Shown here piece by piece: positions 30,145-39,387 of a stretch of 64,000 bases of DNA. Origin of the DNA: Zophobihabitans entericus. Its GTDB lineage: Bacteria; Pseudomonadota; Gammaproteobacteria; Enterobacterales; Orbaceae. A program made the position numbers and the translations under genes. The notes under the pieces are model-generated. The model was not told where the DNA came from. It searched no databases and worked only from the letters and a program-made list of their open reading frames with translations. Every line of letters starts with the position of its first letter. Position 1 is the first letter of the stretch. The stretch covers positions 1,649,418 through 1,713,417 of the forward strand of contig NZ_CP050253.1 in the NCBI RefSeq assembly GCF_011745665.1, given 5' to 3'.

Positions 30145-31002
30145 ATGTCGATGAGTCTTTTAAAATTGAAGGAAATGCAACAGGATCTTTCTAAGAAAGA
30201 ACTGCTTGTTGCCTCTTATATTTTAAATAATGCGGAGACGATCAAAACTATTAGTATCCATTCCCTCGCTGAAGCAACCAAAGTCAGTACTGCAACAATC
30301 CTTAGACTTTGTGACAAGCTTGGTTATAGTGGCTTTAGTGATTTTAAAATTGCCCTTATTGCCTCACCAAATACCACGCAATCTAAACTCTATCTGCAAG
30401 ACGATATTAAAGTTAGTGACAGTATGGAGGAGATTAATGCTAAAGTTTTTCAGATGGAAAAACTGGCGATCGATGCGACTTATTCGATGATTGATACTGC
30501 AACATTAAATCAAGCCGTTGATATGCTGATTAAATGTAACAAAGTGGTGATTTATGGTGCGGCCAGTAGTTCACTGATTGGTAAAGAACTTGAATATCAG
30601 TTGATTAAACTGAAGAAAAATGTGTCCTGTAATTTTGATTATTATGTTCAACATAATATTTTAGGTACGCTTGATAAAGATGATGTCTTGATTATTTTTT
30701 CTAACTCAGGTGAAACGTCGCTTTGTATCAAATTACTGGAATACAGTAAAAAATTAAATGTGCCATCGATTGCTATTACTCGTCTTGGACACAGTAAAGT
30801 CTCTTCTCTGGCTTCTATTGTGTTACATACTTCGTCAGAAGAAACATCCCGCTTAATTCCTATTCGTTCGAAAGTATCACAACTTTCTATCATTAATATT
30901 TTAGTTGCGAATATCTTTGTTCGACAGTACGAAGAAAACTTTGAACGTTTGTCTGCTTTAGTTTCTAGTCCTAACTATTTGAAAACACAAAATAATTTTT
31001 AA
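30145..31002 (+). CDS. RpiR-family transcriptional regulator (PTS operon)
   Basis: Predicted sugar-phosphate-sensing regulator of the adjacent PTS operon. The 285-residue protein has an N-terminal RpiR-type helix-turn-helix (about 1-75, with HSLAEATKVSTATILRLCDKLG) and a C-terminal SIS domain (about 125-265, VVIYGAASSSLIG, IFSNSGETSLC). GTG 30136 is an earlier in-frame start, but ATG 30145 has GAGTGGA at 4 bp. It is read in the same direction as the PTS genes and lies 219 bp upstream of them; the ligand is probably the imported phosphorylated sugar. Confidence 0.85.
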   Translation: MSMSLLKLKEMQQDLSKKELLVASYILNNAETIKTISIHSLAEATKVSTATILRLCDKLGYSGFSDFKIALIASPNTTQSKLYLQDDIKVSDSMEEINAKVFQMEKLAIDATYSMIDTATLNQAVDMLIKCNKVVIYGAASSSLIGKELEYQLIKLKKNVSCNFDYYVQHNILGTLDKDDVLIIFSNSGETSLCIKLLEYSKKLNVPSIAITRLGHSKVSSLASIVLHTSSEETSRLIPIRSKVSQLSIINILVANIFVRQYEENFERLSALVSSPNYLKTQNNF

Positions 31003-31096
31003 ATCCCTGTTCTAAACGCTACTTTTCATCTTTTTTTGAGTATTTTCTCAATATTTCCGACTATGTCTCATTTTTGACAAGAAACCCTACATTCTT

Positions 31097-31112
31097 TGTG
31101 ATTATCTTCACA
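31097..31112. promoter_or_regulatory. CRP binding site of the PTS operon
   Basis: TGTGA-TTATCT-TCACA is a perfect match to the two CRP half-sites with the right 6-bp spacer. It is centred 117 bp before the IIA start. With the CATAAT at 31155-31160 as -10 it would sit near -62, the class I distance. This implies catabolite control of the operon. Confidence 0.8.
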
Positions 31113-31221
31113 AAACATAAATCATGGGGTAGTAATCTGTAATATAAAAAGTAACATAATTACTGAAATTATAATTTATTTAGTAACAATGTTTTATTTA
31201 CTGTGGAAATAAGGAGTACAA

Positions 31222-31653
31222 ATGGCAACAGAATTACCCATTATTTTAGCTAGCCATGGTTCTTTCGCAAAAGGTGCACTGTCTTGTGCTGAACTTTTGA
31301 TGGGGAAGCAGGATAACGTAGCAACGCTCTCTGTAGAAAATGACAGTAATATCGATCAACTTCGGGAAGAATTTGCCGAACTATATGAAAAAATGAATAA
31401 CGACAAAGGCTTACTCGTCTTAGTTGATATTATTGGTGGAACACCGTGTAACCTGGCTTCAGAGCTTGCCATCAAACACAAAAATATCACTATTTATACC
31501 GGATTTAATATCCCGATTCTACTCGAAGTCCTGTCTAATCGCGATATTTGCTATAACGAAATTTGTCCAATTATTAATGAGGTTTATGGTCAAAGTTGTG
31601 TCAATGCAACGGCGATTTTAGCCATTACTAATGATGATGTGACTGAACTTTAA
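31222..31653 (+). CDS. PTS mannose-class enzyme IIA
   Basis: Receives phosphate from HPr and passes it to IIB. The 143-residue cytoplasmic protein has the mannose-class IIA fold with the phospho-accepting His12 in ASHGSFAKGAL and the LVDIIGGTPCNLA loop (about 66-78). It is the first gene of IIA-IIB-IIC-IID-phosphatase and has GGAG before its ATG. In contrast to E. coli ManX the IIA and IIB domains are separate proteins, as in the N-acetylgalactosamine and sorbose systems. Confidence 0.92.
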   Translation: MATELPIILASHGSFAKGALSCAELLMGKQDNVATLSVENDSNIDQLREEFAELYEKMNNDKGLLVLVDIIGGTPCNLASELAIKHKNITIYTGFNIPILLEVLSNRDICYNEICPIINEVYGQSCVNATAILAITNDDVTEL

Positions 31654-31667
31654 TAAGGAACAATGAT

Positions 31668-32141
31668 ATGCCTATTAATTTTGCCCGTATTGATGACCGC
31701 CTAATCCATGGTCAAGTTGTAACAACCTGGATTAAAGCGTATGACGTAGAACAAATTATTGTTGTGAATGATAAAGTTGCAGCAGATACCGTTCAGCAAT
31801 CAGTATTAACCATGGCTGCTCCTCCGGGAATTAAAGTGGTAGCTTTTGGTGTTAACCAATTTGTTGAGATTTTGAAGAAAACTGAAATCAAAAAGAAAAC
31901 GATGCTGATTTTCTCAACTTGTCTTGATGTACTTCCTTTAGTTGAAAGCGGTCTTAAACTGGACAAACTCAATGTTGGTGGTATGCGTAAGAATGATGAA
32001 CGAAAAGTTCTGTCTCGCGCTGTATCAGTAACGCCAGCAGAGGAAGAAGCATTCCGTAAATTACTGGCAACAGGTCTTAAGATCGAAGTGCAAATGGTGC
32101 CAAAAGATCCAATTGTGCAACTTAGCTCAATATTGAATTAA
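31668..32141 (+). CDS. PTS mannose-class enzyme IIB
   Basis: Transfers phosphate from IIA to the incoming sugar. The 157-residue protein starts with the conserved FARIDDRLIHGQVVTTW, in which His14 is the phosphorylation site, and keeps the IIB block GGMRKNDERKVLSRAVSVT. It lies 14 bp after IIA and 16 bp before IIC. The sugar cannot be deduced from this subunit. Confidence 0.93.
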   Translation: MPINFARIDDRLIHGQVVTTWIKAYDVEQIIVVNDKVAADTVQQSVLTMAAPPGIKVVAFGVNQFVEILKKTEIKKKTMLIFSTCLDVLPLVESGLKLDKLNVGGMRKNDERKVLSRAVSVTPAEEEAFRKLLATGLKIEVQMVPKDPIVQLSSILN

Positions 32142-32157
32142 TTGAGGGGTAATCATT

Positions 32158-32958
32158 ATGTTAGTACAAGCTCTTTTAGTTGCGGCCTGGGCGGGGATAT
32201 GTTCCCTTGATGACGTCGGCCCGCAAATGTTACGTCGACCACTCTTAACTGGTACTATTGTTGGTGTCATTATGGGTGATGTGGTTCAAGGTATGGCAAT
32301 TGGTGCGACACTTGAACTTATGTGGATGGGTGTGGGTAACGTTGGTGCTTACTCTTCTCCGGATACGATTGCCGGGGCAATTATCGGCGTTGCTTTAGGT
32401 ATTTCAACCAATGGTGGTGTTGCAACAGGTATCGCGCTAGCTATTCCGGTGTCAATTCTGTGTCAGCAGCTTCTGATTATCTGGCGTTCAATGGCATGTT
32501 TCTTAAACCCTTGGGCTGATAAAGTTGCACTAACTGGTGACTTTAATGCGATTAAGAAAGTGCACTATTCTGCAACGCTACTTTGGTTCCTGATTCGCGC
32601 TATTCCTTGTTTCCTTGCGCTTTACTTTGGTAGTTCTCTGATTGAAAAAATCCTTGAGATGATTCCAGATAGCGTTCTTGGCGGACTTGGTGTTGCGTCT
32701 AAATTAATTCCGGCAGTAGGTATCTGTATCCTTCTTCTAATGTTACTAAAAGGCAGAATGTGGGTATTCTTCTTACTTGGTTTTATTTTAACAACTTACC
32801 TAAAACTACCAATTATTCCAATTACCTTTATTTCTCTTGCTTTCGCGGTGGTTTATGACCTGGCAAGCAACATGCAAAACAATAATGCAGCAGTGAAAAA
32901 TGATGCATCAGCAAATCAAACGGGGAATAAAGCAGCAGAAGAGGAGTACGACCTATGA
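32158..32958 (+). CDS. PTS mannose-class enzyme IIC
   Basis: Membrane subunit forming part of the sugar translocation path. The 266-residue protein has the class motif GMAIGATLELMWMGVGNVG (about 43-61) and multiple helices, and ends in a polar tail rich in Asn and Ala. The ATG is preceded by GAGGGG. The end overlaps the IID start by 4 bp (ATGA), showing tight coupling. Confidence 0.93.
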   Translation: MLVQALLVAAWAGICSLDDVGPQMLRRPLLTGTIVGVIMGDVVQGMAIGATLELMWMGVGNVGAYSSPDTIAGAIIGVALGISTNGGVATGIALAIPVSILCQQLLIIWRSMACFLNPWADKVALTGDFNAIKKVHYSATLLWFLIRAIPCFLALYFGSSLIEKILEMIPDSVLGGLGVASKLIPAVGICILLLMLLKGRMWVFFLLGFILTTYLKLPIIPITFISLAFAVVYDLASNMQNNNAAVKNDASANQTGNKAAEEEYDL

Positions 32959-33806
32959 CACAAGATATTAAAACTGAAGTGACCGAAGTGGCACCAGTTG
33001 AGAATAAAATTACTAAGAAAGATCTCAATCAGATTTTCTGGAACATTCAGACAATGTCGTTTCCTTTCAACTATGAAAAGTTACAAACGATTGGTTTTGC
33101 TCACTGTATGGTTCCGGTTCTTAACCGTTTATATAAAGATGCCGATAAAGAGACTCGTATAAAAGCGATGCAGCGTCACCTTGAGTTCTATAACAGTCAG
33201 GTAAACTCTGGTGCACTCATCATGGGTATCACTGCGGCACTGGAAGAAAAAACATCTGAAGAAGAAAAAGATGCAGTTGTTGCTGTAAAAACTGGTTTGA
33301 TGGGACCATTTGCAGGTCTTGGTGATAGCTTACTGAAATTCACCTGGTTACCTATCTGCGGTAGTATCGGTGCTTCTTTTGCCTTACAAGGTAATATTTT
33401 AGGCCCGATCATCATGTTCATTATGTTTAACTTTGTGAACTTATTCACTAAATATTACTTTATCCATTATGGTTATAGTAAAGGTGTGGATCTGATCGAA
33501 CAATCTAAGAACTCAAATATTATTCAACGTATTTCTAACTTAGCTAACGTCGTCGGGGTAATGGTGCTGGGGTCCCTCATAGCCACCACCGTAAAAGTCG
33601 CCACCCCAATGACGATAGAAGTTGGGGAGCAAACGATTAAAGTTCAGGAGATGTTTGACAAAGTTATGCCAAACTTCCTGGTATTACTCTTTACGATAGG
33701 CCTGTTCTTCTTATTAAGAAAATTAAACGGCAAATATAGTGTAACAGTCATCATTTCATTGATGGTGTTAGGTGTAATTTTATCAACCGCCGGTATTTTA
33801 AAATAA
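32955..33806 (+). CDS. PTS mannose-class enzyme IID
   Basis: Second membrane subunit, unique to the mannose class. The 283-residue protein has a soluble N-terminal part with FWNIQTMSFPFNYEKLQTIGF, the GLMGPFAGLGDSL motif (about 114-126), then C-terminal helices. Together with IIC it defines the transporter as ManYZ-type. The next gene, a phosphatase, starts 23 bp later. Confidence 0.93.
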   Translation: MTQDIKTEVTEVAPVENKITKKDLNQIFWNIQTMSFPFNYEKLQTIGFAHCMVPVLNRLYKDADKETRIKAMQRHLEFYNSQVNSGALIMGITAALEEKTSEEEKDAVVAVKTGLMGPFAGLGDSLLKFTWLPICGSIGASFALQGNILGPIIMFIMFNFVNLFTKYYFIHYGYSKGVDLIEQSKNSNIIQRISNLANVVGVMVLGSLIATTVKVATPMTIEVGEQTIKVQEMFDKVMPNFLVLLFTIGLFFLLRKLNGKYSVTVIISLMVLGVILSTAGILK

Positions 33807-33829
33807 TTTTTGATGAATAAGGGAAAGTA

Positions 33830-34897
33830 ATGAAACAGTTAATCAAAGCGGCTTCTGTTTGTCGAAAAGATGATAATCGCTTAGTTATAAATATTGAAAA
33901 AAATGGTAGTGCTAATGTCGCTTTGTTTTGGACTAAAGATCACGATTCTCAAACTAAAAACAGAGAACTTGTGCAGGAGAATGTAGGGGATTCAATCACC
34001 CTACAAGATCCGTTAAATAATCAGCAGCGCATCTACTTTATTCTGGATACTTTAGACGGGCAAAGTAAACCATATTTGTTTGGTGAAAGAACGTTAAAAG
34101 TAGCGGGTATGACTAATCTGCGTGATTGTGGTGGGTATGTTGGTGTTGATGGTAAACGTATTAAATGGGGTGTGTTATATCGCTCCAACCATTTACATGG
34201 TCTGACTGAGGGCTCTCTGGCTTATATCAAGGCGCTTGGTATTAAAGCGGTTATTGATTTTAGAAGTGACAGAGAAATCAGTAAATCACCAAATGAATAT
34301 ATTGGTGAAAATAAAACAGTCAATGTCGATCCATCAGCCCATACCGCTGAACTGGCTGCGCAATTTGCTGCTAAACCGGATAATGAAAATCAAGATTTAA
34401 TCAAATTCATTACTGAAAATCTGCCAAAAGATAAAGTGAACGGTAAAGGTGAGCAGGTTCTTGAACAGTACCGTAATTTTGTTAATGGTGATACGGCTAA
34501 AGTGGCATTTAAAGATATGCTACAGGCAATGCTGGACAAGAATAACGTTCCTTGTGTTCTGCACTGTCGTGGTGGTAAAGATCGTACTGGTTATGGCGTG
34601 TTACTCGTTATGGTTATTTTGGGTATTTCGGTTGAGGATATTGTCTACGACTATATGCTCACCAGAGAAAACCGCTTAGAACGTAATGATTATAAAATGT
34701 CGCAATACCGTGAAATTACTCAGGATGAAGATGTACTTGGTTATCTGTTAAGTCTGATTGATACGCGTGAAGAATTTATTCTGGAAGTATTGAAAACGAT
34801 GAAAGAGGTAGCAGGTACACCGGAAAATTATATCAAACAAGAGCTTGGTTTATCTGAACAAGATTTCCTTACGCTTAGAGATATTTTCCTGGAATAA
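33830..34897 (+). CDS. Tyrosine-phosphatase-family protein in PTS operon
   Basis: A 355-residue cytoplasmic protein of the bacterial tyrosine/serine phosphatase family (Y_phosphatase3 type). The catalytic P-loop HCRGGKDRTG places the nucleophile at Cys246 and the arginine at Arg252; upstream are NLRDCGGYVGVDGKRIKWG and the LYRSNHL and DFRSDREI blocks. The first 90 or so residues look like a separate beta-rich domain. It is the last gene of the PTS operon, closed by a strong terminator. It might dephosphorylate the imported sugar phosphate or a protein; the sequence does not decide. Confidence 0.85.
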   Translation: MKQLIKAASVCRKDDNRLVINIEKNGSANVALFWTKDHDSQTKNRELVQENVGDSITLQDPLNNQQRIYFILDTLDGQSKPYLFGERTLKVAGMTNLRDCGGYVGVDGKRIKWGVLYRSNHLHGLTEGSLAYIKALGIKAVIDFRSDREISKSPNEYIGENKTVNVDPSAHTAELAAQFAAKPDNENQDLIKFITENLPKDKVNGKGEQVLEQYRNFVNGDTAKVAFKDMLQAMLDKNNVPCVLHCRGGKDRTGYGVLLVMVILGISVEDIVYDYMLTRENRLERNDYKMSQYREITQDEDVLGYLLSLIDTREEFILEVLKTMKEVAGTPENYIKQELGLSEQDFLTLRDIFLE

Positions 34898-34924
34898 TAA
34901 CAATAATAAAATCAGTATCTTTTC

Positions 34925-34966
34925 AATGAATTGCCAGATAACTGGCAGTTCATTTTTTTATTTTTT
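34925..34966 (+). terminator. Terminator of the PTS-phosphatase operon
   Basis: A 13-bp stem (AATGAA and TGCCAG pairing with CTGGCA and TTCATT around one T-G pair) with the loop ATAA is followed by TTTTTATTTTTT. A strong intrinsic terminator 27 bp past the phosphatase stop. Confidence 0.9.
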
Positions 34967-34993
34967 AATTTGAACTGAATTATTCCAAAAAGA

Positions 34994-35392
34994 TTAATAA
35001 CGAGGGAGTAACGAAGATACTGCCATCAAAGCCAATGCTAACAATAGACTAGTGATAAACGCAATAAATACCCCTTTCGTGAAAGAAACTCGATATTCGC
35101 GACTTGAAAGTATTGTAAGTAGTAAGAATAATAGAGCAAAAGTAATCAGATTATAATTACCTGTTAAATATCGTTCTATATTAAAGAATTTCGATAAAAA
35201 TCGCAGTAAGAATAAACCAATAATAAAATAACCGGTTGTATATATTGCAGATGAAAAGCGAATTAATTCAGTTGTTGCTATGCGGGCACCAATAAAACTA
35301 CAAATAGCCATAATACAGACAGATAAAATGACGACAAGACCTAGCTGGTGGATGGGTAAATACAATATATTTTGCAGTGAGTAGAAAGACAT
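34994..35392 (-). CDS. Small polytopic membrane protein, unknown
   Basis: A 132-residue protein with four predicted transmembrane helices and a short basic loop between helices 3 and 4 (SSREYRVSFTKG). The frame is open 12 codons further upstream to 35428, but ATG 35392 has AGGGGGG at close spacing. No family is recognised. It stands alone between the terminator of the PTS operon and the MFS gene. Confidence 0.6.
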   Translation of the reverse strand: MSFYSLQNILYLPIHQLGLVVILSVCIMAICSFIGARIATTELIRFSSAIYTTGYFIIGLFLLRFLSKFFNIERYLTGNYNLITFALLFLLLTILSSREYRVSFTKGVFIAFITSLLLALALMAVSSLLPRY

Positions 35393-35518
35393 AAAGCCCC
35401 CCTTAAAACTATAGATAATTGAAATCATAATATCTTGAGATTATTGACATGGATCAATATCAATAAAATCGCAGCGATTATAGCAGGTTTATTTTTTATT
35501 TGCTTGATTATCAATCAA

Positions 35519-36763
35519 TTATTTTATTATTTGGCGTGTTGGTAAGGTGATCGAAATCGCAGCAGCCAGCACTAAAAATATACTTGCCATGCCAAAAGCA
35601 ATCCAGTGAGTTTGATAAGCTTCATACGCAAACCCGCCCAGCCACGAGCTTACCATCGCGCCAACTTGATGACCTAAATAAGTGAGTCCGGTAAGTAGTC
35701 CGACTTGCTTAACACCATATACGTCAGCCATTATTGCTGCAGATAAGGAAATGGTACCCGACCAGACAAAGCCACCAATAATCGAAACAGTAAAAAGCTG
35801 CCATTTTGATGTGGCGGCGACCAGTCCAATAAAGCCCAGAGCCCGGACAAAATAGATAACAGCTAAAATGTTACGTCTTTGTACCAGATCAGAAATTTTA
35901 CCCAAAATAATAGTACTGAATATCGCAACAAGTCCAATCAGACCTATTCCGTAAGAGCTGGTGATATTATCAAACCCATGATCCATAAGCATCGGCACAC
36001 CATGAGTACCCAGTAAATTCATGCTAAAACCACAAGCGAATAATCCTAAGCATAAGAGCCAGAAAGGTTTAGTCTGTAATATTTGTGACAAAGTCAGATG
36101 AGCGAGGGGAGAAGGCGCTCTGCTTGTCGTTTTATGAGTCGTATTTTGACTATCCGGGAGTAAATCCGTTTGTTCCGGTACATCTTCACGGATAATCCAG
36201 ATTGCAGTCGGGATGGCCAGTAACGTGAAAATAACGGCAAAACCTAAAATGGTATTTTGCCAACCAAACCACTCAATGGTGAAAGTAAAGACCGGAATCA
36301 TAACTGCAATTCCGGCCATTCCTCCGGTAGAGAGAAAGAACAGTGCCATTCCTCTTTGGCGAGTAAACCAGTGGCTAATGATTTGAGTGAAACTAATTGA
36401 GCTGACAAAGGCTAAACCAAAAGAAGAAGCAATACCAAAGGCTAAAAAGAAGTTGATTGGATCTCTGGCCCAGACAGTCCAGACTGATGAAATAACAATA
36501 ATAACGGTACCAAGCAATAAGACAAAACGTGTTCCGTATCGACCAACTAAATAGCCGGCAACTGGCATAGCCAGACCATAAAATAACATACCAATAGCGA
36601 TCATGCCCGACAGCAAACTACGGCTAAAACCTAAGTCATGGGAAATGGGTAAAAGGAACACACCCAGACTCATTCGCATACCACTGGATAATAAGGTCAA
36701 AACTACGGTGGCAGCGACAATATTCCAGCCAAAATACCAATTGAACAAATGTGTTTTTTTCAC
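35519..36763 (-). CDS. MFS transporter, monocarboxylate/oxalate-formate type
   Basis: A 414-residue major facilitator with 12 predicted helices. The N-terminal half has WNIVAATVVLTLLSSGMRMSLGVFL and the loop GRYGTRFV, and the central cytoplasmic loop follows helix 6 (REDVPEQTDLLPDSQ). The pattern resembles the OFA/monocarboxylate carrier branch, with a carboxylate as plausible substrate, but this is not settled. It is divergent from the transporter remnant and metC. Confidence 0.8.
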   Translation of the reverse strand: MKKTHLFNWYFGWNIVAATVVLTLLSSGMRMSLGVFLLPISHDLGFSRSLLSGMIAIGMLFYGLAMPVAGYLVGRYGTRFVLLLGTVIIVISSVWTVWARDPINFFLAFGIASSFGLAFVSSISFTQIISHWFTRQRGMALFFLSTGGMAGIAVMIPVFTFTIEWFGWQNTILGFAVIFTLLAIPTAIWIIREDVPEQTDLLPDSQNTTHKTTSRAPSPLAHLTLSQILQTKPFWLLCLGLFACGFSMNLLGTHGVPMLMDHGFDNITSSYGIGLIGLVAIFSTIILGKISDLVQRRNILAVIYFVRALGFIGLVAATSKWQLFTVSIIGGFVWSGTISLSAAIMADVYGVKQVGLLTGLTYLGHQVGAMVSSWLGGFAYEAYQTHWIAFGMASIFLVLAAAISITLPTRQIIK

Positions 36764-36850
36764 GCTGCCTCCTTAAAGGCATGACCTTATTATGCTGGAA
36801 TTACAGGATGTTTATTTGACTCATCATACGCGCTTAATCAGAAATGATGA

Positions 36851-37138
36851 ACTGAAAAAATATTAATATTCGAAAGAAAAATTAGTGATAAAACAGTGAC
36901 ATTTGGTGTTTGTATCTTTATTATCTTATTATTGTGGTGCTGGGTAATGACCAAATTCTCCTTTATCTTATTACAACAAATTGGTGCACCGGTATATGGG
37001 CTTGTTTCTTGTCTTATTCCATGTTTTCTGGTGTATCGTGTTCCGGTTTTAAATAAATTTAAAGGTCTGAGTATCTATTACATTATCATAATGGGGATCA
37101 TGCTTTGTGCTTCGCCATTATTTAAGTTCTTCGAATAA
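36851..37138 (+). pseudogene. C-terminal remnant of an HAAAP serine/threonine transporter (SdaC/TdcC type)
   Basis: The frame is open from 36851 to the stop at 37138 and has only a GTG (36896) as possible start. The translation matches the last two helices of SdaC/TdcC-type carriers: the LLQQIGAPVYGLVSCLIP segment, then VYRVPVLNKFKG and a final helix. Complete family members are over 400 residues. No upstream part is present between this and the divergent MFS gene, so it is read as a decayed gene. A short expressed membrane protein is the alternative. Confidence 0.6.
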
Positions 37139-37187
37139 AAATATATTGTTTCGTAACTATGCAGGAATTAAAGAATAAAGGTAATTT

Positions 37188-38375
37188 ATGATGAAAAATA
37201 AACACGGTGATCCTAAACATCAAATTAGTACTCAGCTGACACAGTTAGGTCGTGATCCGGAGGAGCAATGTGGCTTTGTTAATACGCCGGTGTATCGTGG
37301 TTCAACAGTTATCTATAAATCATTACAAGATATCGAAGCGAGAAAAGCCCGTTTCCATTACGGTACCTCAGGTACTCCAACCATCGCTAATTTAGAAGAT
37401 GCCTGGTCACAAATCTCTAATGCAGCCGGGACAGTCATGTCACCATCAGGTTTAGGTGCTGTGGCACTGGCTATCTTTACTACGGTGAAAGCCGGTGATC
37501 ATCTGCTAATGCCTGATTGTGTTTACCGTCCATCACGTAATTTCTGTAACGGTATGTTAAAGAAATTTGGTGTAGAAACGACTTATTATGATCCGCTCAT
37601 TGGTAAAGATATCGAGAAGCTGATAAAACCAAATACCAGTACGATTTTTCTTGAATCTCCGGGCTCACAAAGTTTTGAAGTGCAGGACGTACCGGGAATT
37701 GTTAGTGTCGCTAAAAAGCATGGTATTAAAACTATTATTGATAATACCTGGGCTACGCCTATCTTCTTTAAAGCGCACGATCACGGTGTCGATTTATCGG
37801 TGGAAGCAGGGACTAAATATTTAGGTGGTCACTCTGATCTGTTACTTGGTATGGTTTCTGCTAATGAAGAGACATGGCCAGCGCTACGTGCCACTTATGA
37901 CAGTATGGCAATGCTACCGGGTGCGGAAGATTGCTTCTTAGCACTGCGTGGTCTGCGTACATTACATTTGCGTCTTAAAGAAGCGGAAAGACGTGCGTTA
38001 GAAATTGCGAACTGGTTAAAATCAAGACCTGAAGTCAGCAAAGTCTTACATCCGGCATTCCCTGAGTGCCCGGGACATGAATTCTGGAAACGTGATTTTA
38101 CCGGCTCATCAGGCTTGTTCTCTATTGTCTTGAAAGATGAGTTTACCAAAAAAGGCCTGGCCAGCATGCTGGATAATATGTCAATTTTTGGTATGGGCTT
38201 CTCTTGGGGGGGATTTGAAAGTCTGGTTATTCCATTTAACTGTGCAGAGTATCGAACAGTGACCAACTGGAATCCGGGTGGACTGACACTGCGTCTGCAA
38301 ATTGGTCTGGAAGATGTAGAAGATCTAAAACAGGATTTGGCTGAAGGTTTTAAACGTCTAAAACAAGACAGCTAG
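37188..38375 (+). CDS. metC: Cystathionine beta-lyase
   Basis: PLP enzyme that cleaves cystathionine to homocysteine, pyruvate and ammonia in methionine synthesis. The 395-residue protein equals E. coli MetC in length; the PLP lysine is in SVEAGTKYLGGHSDL (about residue 208), and FLESPGSQSFEVQDVP and GHEFWKRDFTGSSGLFS are characteristic. ATG 37188 and ATG 37191 are both possible starts. No MetJ-box-like repeat is seen upstream. It may be co-transcribed with neither neighbour, as a terminator follows. Confidence 0.9.
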   Translation: MMKNKHGDPKHQISTQLTQLGRDPEEQCGFVNTPVYRGSTVIYKSLQDIEARKARFHYGTSGTPTIANLEDAWSQISNAAGTVMSPSGLGAVALAIFTTVKAGDHLLMPDCVYRPSRNFCNGMLKKFGVETTYYDPLIGKDIEKLIKPNTSTIFLESPGSQSFEVQDVPGIVSVAKKHGIKTIIDNTWATPIFFKAHDHGVDLSVEAGTKYLGGHSDLLLGMVSANEETWPALRATYDSMAMLPGAEDCFLALRGLRTLHLRLKEAERRALEIANWLKSRPEVSKVLHPAFPECPGHEFWKRDFTGSSGLFSIVLKDEFTKKGLASMLDNMSIFGMGFSWGGFESLVIPFNCAEYRTVTNWNPGGLTLRLQIGLEDVEDLKQDLAEGFKRLKQDS

Positions 38376-38392
38376 AATTATTTCAACTGACT

Positions 38393-38418
38393 AAAAGGGG
38401 CTGTTGCCCCTTTTTATT
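38393..38418 (+). terminator. Terminator of metC
   Basis: AAAAGGGGC-TGTT-GCCCCTTTT followed by further T residues, 18 bp past the metC stop. Confidence 0.92.
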
Positions 38419-38522
38419 TAGGGCAAATTCAAGATTTTCACTTGTCAGTCACGGGCTCTTGTAGCATGATCATAATGATGTAGTAATGACTTCTTCAATA
38501 ATTAATAAAACTGAGCTATAAC

Positions 38523-39356
38523 ATGAGTAAGAATGAACAATTATCAGCCCTGCATAATGAAATTCGCTCTCGTTATGATGGATTGAGTAAAAGACTACAA
38601 CAAGTTGCCCGCTATGTGCTGGATAATGGCGATAGTGTCTGTTTTGATACCATCACTGTCATTGCCCAAAAGGCTGAGGTTCCGCCATCAACGTTAATTC
38701 GTTTTGCCCGCCTGTTTGGTTTTAAAGGGTTTAATGATATGAAGCGCGTACTACGACAATATCATATTGGTACTACTCCACTTTATACTGAAAGAGTGAA
38801 TTTATCGGAAACGGAGTCAGGTCAATTTGATGACTTAGCTGGGCCGCAAGAGGTACTTAGCGCATTTGCTCAGGTCAATATTGAGGCACTACAGGAATTA
38901 CCTGCACAGGTACATGAATCAGAGCTTAAAAATGCTATTCGTTTACTGAAAAATGCTGATAATATTTATGTGGTCGGTTTCCGGCGCTCTTTTAGCGTTG
39001 CTTGTTATCTATCTTATGCGTTATGTAATTTAGAGATGAAATCTATTTTGATTGATAGTGTCGGGGGAATGTATCGTTCTCAGCTTAACGGAGCGACTAA
39101 GCGAGATGTTATTTTTGTTGTGAGCTATTCACCTTATGCGACAGAAGTCCTTGAGTTACTTGAAATTGCTGATAAACGTGGTATGAAAAAAATCGCTTTA
39201 ACGGATAGTCATGTCAGTCCGTTACTGGATAGCAGTAATGTCACCTTTGTTGTTAAGGAAGCAGAGCTTAACCATTTTCGTTCTCAGGTTGTTTCTTTGA
39301 GTTTGATTCAGTCACTAGTTGTGTCGCTGGCGCTACAAAAAGCTAAAAAGAAATGA
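38523..39356 (+). CDS. RpiR-family transcriptional regulator
   Basis: A 277-residue regulator with an N-terminal RpiR helix-turn-helix (about 10-85, VIAQKAEVPPSTLIRFARLFGFKGF) and a SIS domain (about 140-270, NIYVVGFRRSFSVACYL and VVSYSPYATEVLEL). It is separated from metC by a terminator, so it is probably independently expressed. Targets are unknown; the divergent MFS gene and the neighbouring transporter remnant suggest this was once part of a uptake locus. Confidence 0.85.
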   Translation: MSKNEQLSALHNEIRSRYDGLSKRLQQVARYVLDNGDSVCFDTITVIAQKAEVPPSTLIRFARLFGFKGFNDMKRVLRQYHIGTTPLYTERVNLSETESGQFDDLAGPQEVLSAFAQVNIEALQELPAQVHESELKNAIRLLKNADNIYVVGFRRSFSVACYLSYALCNLEMKSILIDSVGGMYRSQLNGATKRDVIFVVSYSPYATEVLELLEIADKRGMKKIALTDSHVSPLLDSSNVTFVVKEAELNHFRSQVVSLSLIQSLVVSLALQKAKKK

Positions 39357-39387
39357 GCTTATAAAAGTAGAAAATGAAGATTGAGAA

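Noticed and set aside
31003..31221. Sigma-54 promoter for the mannose-class PTS
   Set aside because: No GG-N10-GC type -24/-12 element is found, and the regulator is RpiR rather than an enhancer-binding protein.
37139..37187. MetJ boxes before metC
   Set aside because: No tandem AGACGTCT-like octamers are present.
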